From positions 1-12,014 of the forward strand of contig DKYP01000034.1 in the NCBI GenBank assembly GCA_002499945.1: a DNA stretch of 12,014 nt, written 5' to 3'. This document shows, in pieces, positions 1 to 5,440 of this stretch. The stretch is from Lachnoclostridium sp. UBA7097. Its GTDB lineage: Bacteria; Bacillota; Clostridia; Lachnospirales; Lachnospiraceae. The position numbers and the translations under genes are program-made. Position 1 is the stretch's first letter. Each line of letters starts with the position of its first letter. Under the pieces are notes generated by a model. That model made no database searches. It was not told the origin of the DNA and saw only the letters and a program-made list of their open reading frames with translations.

Positions 1-20
1 TACCATTGAACTACACCCGC
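1..20 (-). tRNA. tRNA-Gly, 5' end only (cut by window edge)
   Basis: Read on the minus strand, these 20 bases are GCGGGTGTAGTTCAATGGTA. This is the acceptor strand, the U8 region and most of the D-arm of the standard bacterial glycine tRNA. The anticodon lies outside the window, so the isoacceptor cannot be told. It follows tRNA-Pro on the same strand after a 68-base spacer and is probably co-transcribed with it from the promoter at 206-234. Confidence 0.8.
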
Positions 21-27
21 ACACATC

Positions 28-66
28 TGAAAGCATTATCTTATCTATTAAACATTTATGCTTTCA
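28..66. repeat. Inverted repeat in the tRNA-Pro/tRNA-Gly spacer
   Basis: TGAAAGCAT (28-36) and ATGCTTTCA (58-66) are perfect 9-base inverted arms around a 21-base AT-rich loop. In the tRNA precursor this would fold as a hairpin between the two tRNAs. No U-run follows on the minus strand, so it does not look like an intrinsic terminator. It may affect processing, or it may be incidental in AT-rich DNA. Confidence 0.5.
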
Positions 67-88
67 CTATTAAGTTATGCGCCACCAA

Positions 89-163
89 TCGGGGTGACAG
101 GATTCGAACCTGCGACCCCCTGATCCCAAATCAGGTACTCTAGCCAAACTGAGCCACACCCCG
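89..163 (-). tRNA. tRNA-Pro (anticodon UGG)
   Basis: The minus strand gives a 75-nt cloverleaf. The acceptor arms CGGGGTG and CACCCCG pair perfectly and are followed by discriminator A at position 89. The D-arm is GCTC/GAGT. The anticodon arm CCTGA/TCAGG encloses loop TTTGGGA, which gives anticodon TGG. The T-loop TTCGAAT is canonical. CCA is not encoded, because the next bases are TTGG. This tRNA reads proline CCN codons. It lies downstream of cbiF on the same strand but has its own promoter. Confidence 0.96.
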
Positions 164-205
164 TTTTATTTGGATTTTCCATGTCCTACCTGTGACGCAA
201 GTAAT

Positions 206-234
206 ATTCTATATCATGTTACTGTATTTGTCAA
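206..234 (-). promoter_or_regulatory. Sigma-70-type promoter of the tRNA-Pro/tRNA-Gly unit
   Basis: On the minus strand there is a perfect -35 TTGACA (229-234), a 17-base spacer, and -10 TAGAAT (206-211). Transcription should begin near position 199, about 36 bases before the mature tRNA-Pro 5' end, which leaves a short leader for RNase P to remove. The promoter starts 28 bases past the cbiF stop codon. Confidence 0.8.
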
Positions 235-262
235 TAAGTTTTTTTGATTTTTTTCAAATTTT

Positions 263-1039
263 TTAAGAATTTTCTATTTCTGGTGTTAATGCCTCTCTAT
301 AACCTGTTCCAAAGCAGGGGTTATAAAGCTCTGAACGGCTGTATATTCCAGGATTTAAGACATTTCCTACTATAATAAGTGCTGTCCGTGTGATATTATG
401 TTTCTGTGCTGTTACTTCAAGGGTGTCTATTGTGCATATATATTTTTCTTCGTCTGCCCAGGTTGCTTTATAGGCTATTGCAGCGGGTGTATCCTTATGG
501 TATCCGCCTGATATAAGCTTTTGGCTTAATTCACCTAACATTCCTGTGCTTAAGAAAAGAACCATTGTTGCATTATGTGCCGCAAAGCTTTCTATGCTTT
601 CCTTGGCAGGAACTGGTGTACGTCCTTCCATACGTGTAATTATAACGCTTTGTGATATTCCAGGCAGTGTATATTCAATGCCTAATGAGGCAGCAGCACC
701 ACAGAATGAACTTACCCCGGGGCAGCAGGCATATGGTATTCCAAGTGAATCCAGCCTGTCCATCTGTTCCTTTATTGCGCCATATATGCATGGGTCGCCT
801 GTATGCAGCCTTACTACTTCAATACCTTTTTGGCTGGCATCTGCCATTATATTTATAACTTCTTCAAGTGTCATTGTTGCACTATTATAAATTTTACATG
901 TATTATTTGCATATTCAAGAAGTTCCGGGTTTACAAGTGAACCGGCATAAATAATTACACCAGCTCCAGAAATAAGTTTATATGCACGGATAGTTACAAG
1001 GTCTTTTGCACCAGGGCCAGCGCCAACGAAATTAACCAT
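263..1039 (-). CDS. cbiF: Cobalt-precorrin-4 C11-methyltransferase CbiF
   Basis: This 258-residue protein is full length for CbiF/CobM, the SAM-dependent enzyme that methylates C11 of cobalt-precorrin-4 in the cytoplasm. It has the tetrapyrrole methylase fold: a glycine-rich loop GAGPG at residues 6-10, the CbiF-typical YAGSLV at 31-36, the SAM-binding GDPCIYGA at 81-88, and PGVSSFCGAAA at 107-117. TRMEGRTPVP (135-144) is typical of the C11 subgroup and separates it from CbiL and CbiH. The ATG start has a GGAGGA site (1049-1054) 9 bases upstream, inside the end of cbiL; the gap to cbiL is 5 bases, so the two are translationally close. It is the last gene of the minus-strand operon. No GC-rich terminator follows before the tRNA promoter. 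Confidence 0.95.
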   Translation of the reverse strand: MVNFVGAGPGAKDLVTIRAYKLISGAGVIIYAGSLVNPELLEYANNTCKIYNSATMTLEEVINIMADASQKGIEVVRLHTGDPCIYGAIKEQMDRLDSLGIPYACCPGVSSFCGAAASLGIEYTLPGISQSVIITRMEGRTPVPAKESIESFAAHNATMVLFLSTGMLGELSQKLISGGYHKDTPAAIAYKATWADEEKYICTIDTLEVTAQKHNITRTALIIVGNVLNPGIYSRSELYNPCFGTGYREALTPEIENS

Positions 1040-1044
1040 ATAAA

Positions 1045-1731
1045 TTATTCCTCCGTAATTATAATAAGTGAATAGTAACTTGGATTGTCTGGTATATCAT
1101 CAATACAAGTATATATATGTTCATTTTCAAGCCCGCAGTTTTCAACTAAAGTGGCAGAAAGTTTTTTTTGTTTTAGCTTTTTTTTGATTGATGGCATTTT
1201 ACTGCCTGCTTTCATTAAGACTTTGGTACCGTTAAGTTCCAGTGCTTCATCTATACCATAAGCTGATGGTATTATATGAAGCGGGGAAGAGCCTGTTACA
1301 AGCCCTCTGTCCAGCAGTGCAGAAGCAGCACAGAATGAAGGCACTCCGCTGATAATTTCTGTCTGGTAGCCCATAGCCTTTATTTTGTTATGTATATAAA
1401 TATAAGTTGAATATATTGACGGGTCACCAATTGTAAGGAATGAAATATCATTTCCTGTATCAAGTACAGAAGCAATGGCATTAGCTGCTTTTATATGGCT
1501 TTCTTCCAGTATCTTTTTATCTTTTACCATGGGCATTTCTACACAGATGCAGTTCTTATCCTTAATGTGTGGCAGTGCAGCAAGCACAGTCTGGTAACTT
1601 GATGAATTTTCTTTAATTTTATTTGGTACTGCAATATAATTACATTTTTCAATTACTTTAATAGCATTTAATGTTATTAAGCCAGGGTCACCGGGACCTG
1701 TGCCTGTGCCATATAATTTTCCCTTTTCCAA
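1045..1731 (-). CDS. cbiL: Cobalt-precorrin-2 C20-methyltransferase CbiL
   Basis: CbiL uses SAM to methylate C20 of cobalt-factor II/precorrin-2, the step after cobalt insertion. The 228-residue product is normal length for the family. It has the nucleotide loop GTGTGPGDP at residues 8-16, the SAM-pocket sequence TIGDPSIYSTY at 100-110, and a SGVPSFCAASALL segment as in other tetrapyrrole methylases. The start is TTG rather than ATG: the conserved domain begins at residue 5, no in-frame ATG lies nearby, and GAGG (1739-1742) sits 7 bases upstream. The spacer to cbiD upstream is 64 bases, the second largest in this operon. The clear CbiL signature makes a different methylase of the family unlikely. 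Confidence 0.94.
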   Translation of the reverse strand: MEKGKLYGTGTGPGDPGLITLNAIKVIEKCNYIAVPNKIKENSSSYQTVLAALPHIKDKNCICVEMPMVKDKKILEESHIKAANAIASVLDTGNDISFLTIGDPSIYSTYIYIHNKIKAMGYQTEIISGVPSFCAASALLDRGLVTGSSPLHIIPSAYGIDEALELNGTKVLMKAGSKMPSIKKKLKQKKLSATLVENCGLENEHIYTCIDDIPDNPSYYSLIIITEE

Positions 1732-1738
1732 TGTTTTT

Positions 1739-1742
1739 CCTC
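1739..1742 (-). promoter_or_regulatory. Ribosome binding site that fixes the TTG start of cbiL
   Basis: The minus strand reads GAGG followed by AAAAACA and then TTG. An ATG overlaps this site (minus-strand ATGAGG) but is out of frame with cbiL. The 7-base spacing supports TTG at 1731 as the true start. Confidence 0.65.
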
Positions 1743-1795
1743 ATTTCTTCTCTTATTTTAAAATATCCCTTAAACCCAGCATCTAATCCATTAAA

Positions 1796-2938
1796 TTAAC
1801 AATATTGTTTTTTGATTAGCTCTATAAATTCCAGGGCACTGCTGGACTTGGCAAGTATACCTGACTGGTTTGAAAATACTATTACTTCAATTTCAATCTG
1901 GTTTTCTGTCCTGTCCTTCATATTGGAAATAATCCTGTTAAGCATAATATCCATTGTTTTATTTAAAATACCAGCTTTTTTTAGTAAAGCTGCGGCTTCA
2001 TCTGTAGTGGTGCATAAAAGTATGTCCTGTGCGGTTTTTATGCTGCATCCGGCAAGGACTGCGCATGAACATAATGTTTCCATTCTGGCATCTGCTATAC
2101 GTGAATGTGTATTCATAACACCGGCTGCTACTTTTACAAGTTTCCCAATATGCCCTATAAATAACATTTTTTTAAAGCCGAGCATAAGTGCCATATCAAG
2201 GGTTTCACCTATAAAGTTGCTGCATTTAAGGCATTGTCCAAGGTCTATACCCCATGTATCCCTGGCAAAATTCTTTCCATAATTGCCAGGTGAGATTAAA
2301 AGCACTTCTTTGATACTGTATTGTGCTTTTTTCTGTTTCATTTCCAAATAAATTGTATCAATTAGTGCCTGTTCGCTCATAGGTTCTGTTATGCCGCTTG
2401 TGCCGAGTATTGATATGCCCCCTTCAATTCCAAGCCTGGGGTTAAAAGTTTTTTTGGCAAGTTCCACGCCTTCTGGTGCAGATATAATTATTTCAAGCCC
2501 GGTTTCAAGCTCGGCATTTTCAAGTTCATCCAGGGCGGCCTGTGTAATCATTTTTCTTGGGACACTGTTAATAGCAGCAGCGCCTTCTGGCTGTTCAAGA
2601 CCGGGTTTTGTTATGCGTCCTATGCCATTACCGCCATCTATTACAATGCCTGATGGCAGGAAACTGGCATTTGAATAAATAAGTATGCCATCTGTACAGT
2701 CAGTGTCATCCCCGGCATCTTTTTTTACTGCACAGCTTACAGATTTGTCTGTTATTTTAATGTCAAGGATTTTAAGTTTCAAGTCCCTGCCTTTTGGTGT
2801 ACTAACCATAACCTCTGTAACAGGTACTTTGGTAATTAACATTCTTACAGCGGCTTTAGTGGCAGCGGCAGCACATGTACCAGTTGTATACCCGCACCTT
2901 AACTTTTTATGGTTTTTATAGACGTATCCAGAATCCAT
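1796..2938 (-). CDS. cbiD: Cobalt-precorrin-5B C1-methyltransferase CbiD
   Basis: CbiD methylates C1 of cobalt-precorrin-5B after ring contraction, using SAM. It is specific to the anaerobic B12 route. The 380-residue length fits the family. The diagnostic N-terminal GYTTGTCAAAATKAA is at residues 16-30. Other CbiD-like segments are a central DAGDDTDCTDG, a GxGIGRITKPGL stretch, RLGIEGGISILGTSGITEPMS, and a C-terminal LMLGFKKMLFIGHIGKLVKVAAGVMNTHS-type region. The ATG at 2938 has an AAAGG site about 10 bases upstream, somewhat far. The gene starts 15 bases after cbiK ends. No truncation or frameshift is seen. Confidence 0.96.
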   Translation of the reverse strand: MDSGYVYKNHKKLRCGYTTGTCAAAATKAAVRMLITKVPVTEVMVSTPKGRDLKLKILDIKITDKSVSCAVKKDAGDDTDCTDGILIYSNASFLPSGIVIDGGNGIGRITKPGLEQPEGAAAINSVPRKMITQAALDELENAELETGLEIIISAPEGVELAKKTFNPRLGIEGGISILGTSGITEPMSEQALIDTIYLEMKQKKAQYSIKEVLLISPGNYGKNFARDTWGIDLGQCLKCSNFIGETLDMALMLGFKKMLFIGHIGKLVKVAAGVMNTHSRIADARMETLCSCAVLAGCSIKTAQDILLCTTTDEAAALLKKAGILNKTMDIMLNRIISNMKDRTENQIEIEVIVFSNQSGILAKSSSALEFIELIKKQYC

Positions 2939-2953
2939 GTAAATAAAGCCTTT

Positions 2954-3745
2954 CTAAAAACTATTATTAATTGTGCTTCTAAGGTGTGACAGGTAAAGGT
3001 TTTGTATTTCTGGAAGTTCCCCAATGCCCTGTGTTATAACATTAATATTATAGCCAAGGCTTATAAGCTGGTTTTTCCATGAGTCTTTTTCAGTTCCTGC
3101 CATATCATTGTGTGCATGGTCGCCGGCAGTTACCATAAAGGGTATTAAGGTTATATTTTTAAAGTTATAATCTTTTAAAATACCTAATGAAGTTTCAAAG
3201 TCAGGAGTTCCCTCTACTGTTGAAACAAATACATTTGAAAATCCTTTATGTTTTAATGTGTCCTGGAACTGGCTGTAACATTTATTAGCAGCATGTTCAC
3301 TTCCGTGTCCCATAAGGACAGCCGCACTGTCACATGCAAGCTTGCCAAAATTGTAGTACCTGCCAAGTATATCTGCTGCCATCTTGAAATCTTCCGGGGA
3401 AGAGAGCAATGGTTCTGAGATTTTTAAAGTATTGAATTTATCTCTGTACTGGCTGGCAGTATCCAGTATTTTATTGTATTCCTCACCAGGAATTATATGT
3501 GTTGGCTGTATATAAACATTTTTAATCCCGTCTTTATACATATCCTGGAGGGCTTGTAGGATGCCAGGTATAAAAAGCCCTTCATTTTCCTGTATGCGTT
3601 TTTTTACAATATTGCTTGTATATGCTTTGTATACAGCAAAATCTGGAAATGAAGAAGAAACTGCATGTTCTATTGCTTCAAGTGAAAGTTCCCTTGCTTC
3701 TTTATATGTAGTTCCAAAGCTTGCTACAAGAATCCCGTTTTTCAT
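2954..3745 (-). CDS. cbiK: Sirohydrochlorin cobaltochelatase CbiK
   Basis: CbiK inserts Co2+ into sirohydrochlorin, the step that commits the tetrapyrrole to the anaerobic B12 route. The 263-residue length matches Salmonella CbiK (about 264). The two metal-binding histidines are visible: His147 in LMGHGSEHAANK and His210 in VTAGDHAHNDMAG, matching Salmonella His145 and His207. The acidic partner is probably Glu88 or Glu89 in QPTHIIPGEEY. No signal peptide is seen, so it should be cytoplasmic, unlike the periplasmic CbiK of some sulfate reducers. An AGGAGG site (3757-3762) lies 11 bases before the ATG, a rather long spacing. It is the only chelatase in the window; no cobNST-type subunits are present, which confirms the early-cobalt pathway. 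Confidence 0.96.
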   Translation of the reverse strand: MKNGILVASFGTTYKEARELSLEAIEHAVSSSFPDFAVYKAYTSNIVKKRIQENEGLFIPGILQALQDMYKDGIKNVYIQPTHIIPGEEYNKILDTASQYRDKFNTLKISEPLLSSPEDFKMAADILGRYYNFGKLACDSAAVLMGHGSEHAANKCYSQFQDTLKHKGFSNVFVSTVEGTPDFETSLGILKDYNFKNITLIPFMVTAGDHAHNDMAGTEKDSWKNQLISLGYNINVITQGIGELPEIQNLYLSHLRSTINNSF

Positions 3746-3765
3746 GGCTGGATTATCCTCCTGAA

Positions 3766-4398
3766 TTATAACATATATAAAAGTGCATTACATATTGCTG
3801 CTGCTATATTGCTGCCGCCTTTACGCCCTCTTGCTACTATGCAGGGAAGCCCTGTCTGTATAATTAATTCCTTTGCTTGTACTACATTTACAAAACCTAC
3901 AGGGACACCAATTACAAGTTCTGGTTTAAAAAGACCTTCACTGTAAAGTTCATATATACGTATAAGGGCAGTAGGTGCATTTCCTATTACAAATATAAAG
4001 GGCTTTTTAAGTGACATTGCCTTATCTATGCAGGCAGCAGAACGCGTAGTATTATTTTGCTTTGCTGCCATTGCAACATCTTTATCATCTATAAAATTAT
4101 AAATTTCAATTCCATGTTCCAGTAATATTTTTTTATTTATTCCAGATAAAGCCATTTTAGTATCAGTAACAATACTTGTACCATTTCTTAAAAGGTTTAA
4201 TGCATGTGGGATTACATTATCTGAAAAGTACAGGTTTTTGGCATAGTCAAAATCAGCAGATGCATGTATTGCACGCTTTATAACAGGGGCTTTTCCAGGG
4301 TCTAAAGTTATTCCAAGGCTTTCAAGTTCCTGTGAAATAATTTCCATGCTTCTGTTCTCTATTCCAGATGGGGTAATATTTTCAAGTTGTATTTTCAT
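3766..4398 (-). CDS. cbiC: Cobalt-precorrin-8 methylmutase CbiC
   Basis: CbiC (CobH family) moves the C11 methyl group to C12, turning cobalt-precorrin-8 into cobyrinate. The 210-residue protein is full length. The catalytic histidine is His45 in AIHASADFDYAK, equivalent to His43 of CobH. TDTKMALSGI and the C-terminal GRKGGSNIAAAICNALLY are strongly conserved family segments that line the active site. The start ATG has AAGGA about 7 bases upstream. The 70-base gap to the upstream cobO gene holds only a short palindrome (TTGCAT-TAT-ATGCAA on the minus strand, 4426-4440) and no convincing promoter, so the gene is probably read from the cobO promoter. Confidence 0.95.
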   Translation of the reverse strand: MKIQLENITPSGIENRSMEIISQELESLGITLDPGKAPVIKRAIHASADFDYAKNLYFSDNVIPHALNLLRNGTSIVTDTKMALSGINKKILLEHGIEIYNFIDDKDVAMAAKQNNTTRSAACIDKAMSLKKPFIFVIGNAPTALIRIYELYSEGLFKPELVIGVPVGFVNVVQAKELIIQTGLPCIVARGRKGGSNIAAAICNALLYML

Positions 4399-4468
4399 AA
4401 ATTTTCCTTATTTCTGTGCTGCCTTTTGCATATAATGCAATGTTTGTGCCTGCGCTGCGGCTGTTATT

Positions 4469-4993
4469 TTATTTTTCAATACCCATACGGGCAGGAATAT
4501 TTTTATCAAATGGATGTTTAACTTTATGTATATCAGATATATAATCTGCGGTATCAAGTAAATCCTGTGACGGGCTGCGCCCTGTAAGCACAATTTCCAG
4601 ATAATCCGGTTTGTTTTTTAAAAAGTCTGTAAGTTTCCCGTGTGGTACTAAGCCGTTGTTATCTGCTGCAATTATTTCATCAAGTATAAGCAGCCCGTAA
4701 TTACCAGATAAAGTTTTATTAATTATTTTTCCAAAGTAATCTGTGTAATGTTTCTGTGCTTTTTCCTTTATTAAAGGGGTCATTGAATGTGTAAATCCAA
4801 AGTAATTACATGAAGGAAGAAATTCTATATTGGTAATTTGCCTTAAAGCATAAAGTTCACTGGACTTATCATTTTTTAGAAACTGGGCAAATAAAACTTT
4901 CCCGCCGCTTCCGGCAAAACGTACCGCAAGTCCGATAGCAGCAGTAGTTTTCCCTTTTCCTGTGCCAGTATAAATATGTATTAATCCTTCCAT
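4469..4993 (-). CDS. cobO: Corrinoid adenosyltransferase CobO/BtuR
   Basis: This enzyme transfers the 5'-deoxyadenosyl group of ATP to the Co(I) corrinoid, forming the Co-C bond. From the chosen start it has 174 residues. The P-loop GTGKGKTT is at 10-17, the Walker-B-like LLILDE at 101-106, VLTGR at 135-139, and the typical tail ADYISDIHKVKHPFDKNIPARMGI at the C terminus. All are hallmarks of the CobA/CobO/BtuR type rather than PduO or EutT. A start at 5008 (179 residues) is also open. I prefer 4993 because the likely transcription start (about 5017) would leave the first start with almost no leader, and GGGGGA lies 7 bases before the second ATG. Homologues usually begin close to GLIHIYTG. 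It is the first gene of the minus-strand operon. Confidence 0.94.
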   Translation of the reverse strand: MEGLIHIYTGTGKGKTTAAIGLAVRFAGSGGKVLFAQFLKNDKSSELYALRQITNIEFLPSCNYFGFTHSMTPLIKEKAQKHYTDYFGKIINKTLSGNYGLLILDEIIAADNNGLVPHGKLTDFLKNKPDYLEIVLTGRSPSQDLLDTADYISDIHKVKHPFDKNIPARMGIEK

Positions 4994-5023
4994 ATATGTA
5001 TCCCCCATAAATAACTTTCCATA

Positions 5024-5052
5024 ATTATAACCCCTGGCATTGTAAAAAACAA
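5024..5052 (-). promoter_or_regulatory. Proximal promoter of the cobO-cbiF operon
   Basis: On the minus strand there is a perfect -10 TATAAT (5024-5029), a 17-base spacer, and a weak -35 TTGTTT (5047-5052). Transcription would start near 5017, giving a leader of about 23 bases before the ATG at 4993. Such a leader is too short for a riboswitch. Confidence 0.6.
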
Positions 5053-5084
5053 GAAAATAAGCAGAAAATATATTTAGTCCTGAT

Positions 5085-5231
5085 ATGCGCAGTATTTCCG
5101 TGTTTTCTGTAAGCCGGCACGCTTCCGCTACGATTGCGCACGCAACGGTGCATAAAGCAGCAAAAAACGCAGCTTAAGCACCGGACGGCGCCATAGTGCC
5201 TTTTACAGAAAACAACGGAAAACTGCTGCAT
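5085..5231. repeat. Large imperfect palindromic element (MITE/REP-like or structured leader RNA)
   Basis: Left arm 5085-5120 and right arm 5196-5231 are inverted copies of about 36 bases that differ by a few substitutions and single-base insertions. Shared blocks include GTTTTCTGTAA, TTCCG and GGCAC. The 75 bases between them are GC-richer than the surroundings and hold further inverted repeats: TTGCG-CA-CGCAA, and GGTGC paired with GCACC around a direct repeat GCAGC. The whole would fold into a long branched hairpin in RNA from either strand. No transposase is present. A 68-codon cysteine-rich reading frame across it shows no gene-like features. Either a mobile non-coding repeat or a regulatory leader would fit. 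Confidence 0.7.
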
Positions 5232-5389
5232 GTTCTAAGTTCTGTAAAAAATATATGAATTATTTTCTTTAAAATTTATAATGTATATAGGTGTATATTT
5301 AGGTAAATTATTTTTAACTGTCAAAGAATAAATTAGCTGGCAATATTAATTTGCAAAGAAAAATTGGAAATCCCAAAAGCAGCTATATA
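5232..5389. other. AT-rich non-coding stretch of the divergent control region
   Basis: No coding frame with a ribosome binding site is seen here. It separates the palindromic element from the cbiP promoter. A B12-box-like sequence and the pairing elements of a cobalamin riboswitch were looked for on both strands and not recognised. It contains one possible minus-strand promoter, listed separately. Confidence 0.6.
5296..5324 (-). promoter_or_regulatory. Possible distal promoter of the cobO operon
   Basis: The minus strand has a perfect -35 TTGACA (5319-5324), 17 bases, then a weak -10 TAAATA (5296-5301). If used, it would give a leader of roughly 300 bases before cobO containing the whole palindromic element. 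The poor -10 in AT-rich DNA makes this uncertain. Confidence 0.3.
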
Positions 5390-5418
5390 TTGAATTACAG
5401 ATGCCATTTTGTTATAAT
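5390..5418 (+). promoter_or_regulatory. Promoter of the cbiP-kptA operon
   Basis: -35 TTGAAT (5390-5395), a 17-base spacer and a perfect -10 TATAAT (5413-5418). Transcription should begin near 5425, leaving a leader of about 16 bases that includes the cbiP ribosome binding site. Such a leader has no room for a riboswitch, so control, if any, would act at the promoter. Confidence 0.7.
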
Positions 5419-5428
5419 CCAGATAAGT

Positions 5429-5433
5429 GGAGG
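5429..5433 (+). promoter_or_regulatory. Ribosome binding site that fixes the cbiP start
   Basis: GGAGG followed by 7 bases and ATG at 5441. It rules out the upstream in-frame TTG at 5351, which would add 30 residues unlike any CbiP and would span the promoter itself. Confidence 0.9.
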
Positions 5434-5440
5434 TTTTTTT

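Noticed and set aside
1754..1765. Palindrome TATTTTAAAATA between cbiD and cbiL
   Set aside because: It is a pure A/T self-complementary run, expected by chance at this base composition.
1812..2282. 156-codon plus-strand frame opposite cbiD
   Set aside because: It is a shadow of cbiD codon structure, with no start signal and no family resemblance.
4426..4440. Short palindrome TTGCAT-ATA-ATGCAA between cobO and cbiC
   Set aside because: Arms of 6 bases in AT-rich DNA with no T-run are too weak to call a terminator or operator.
4408..4593. 61-codon minus-strand frame overlapping the end of cobO
   Set aside because: It has no ribosome binding site and no recognisable sequence, and most of it is an alternate frame of cobO.
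5025..5231. 68-codon minus-strand frame rich in cysteine
   Set aside because: It lies exactly over the palindromic element and the cobO promoter, has no ribosome binding site or recognisable domain, and its composition follows from the repeat.
5351..5440. N-terminal extension of CbiP from a TTG
   Set aside because: It spans the promoter; GGAGG at 5429-5433 and the family N terminus both point to ATG 5441.
5009..5440. Cobalamin riboswitch
   Set aside because: I could not find a B12 box or the expected helices on either strand, and the likely promoters leave only very short leaders.
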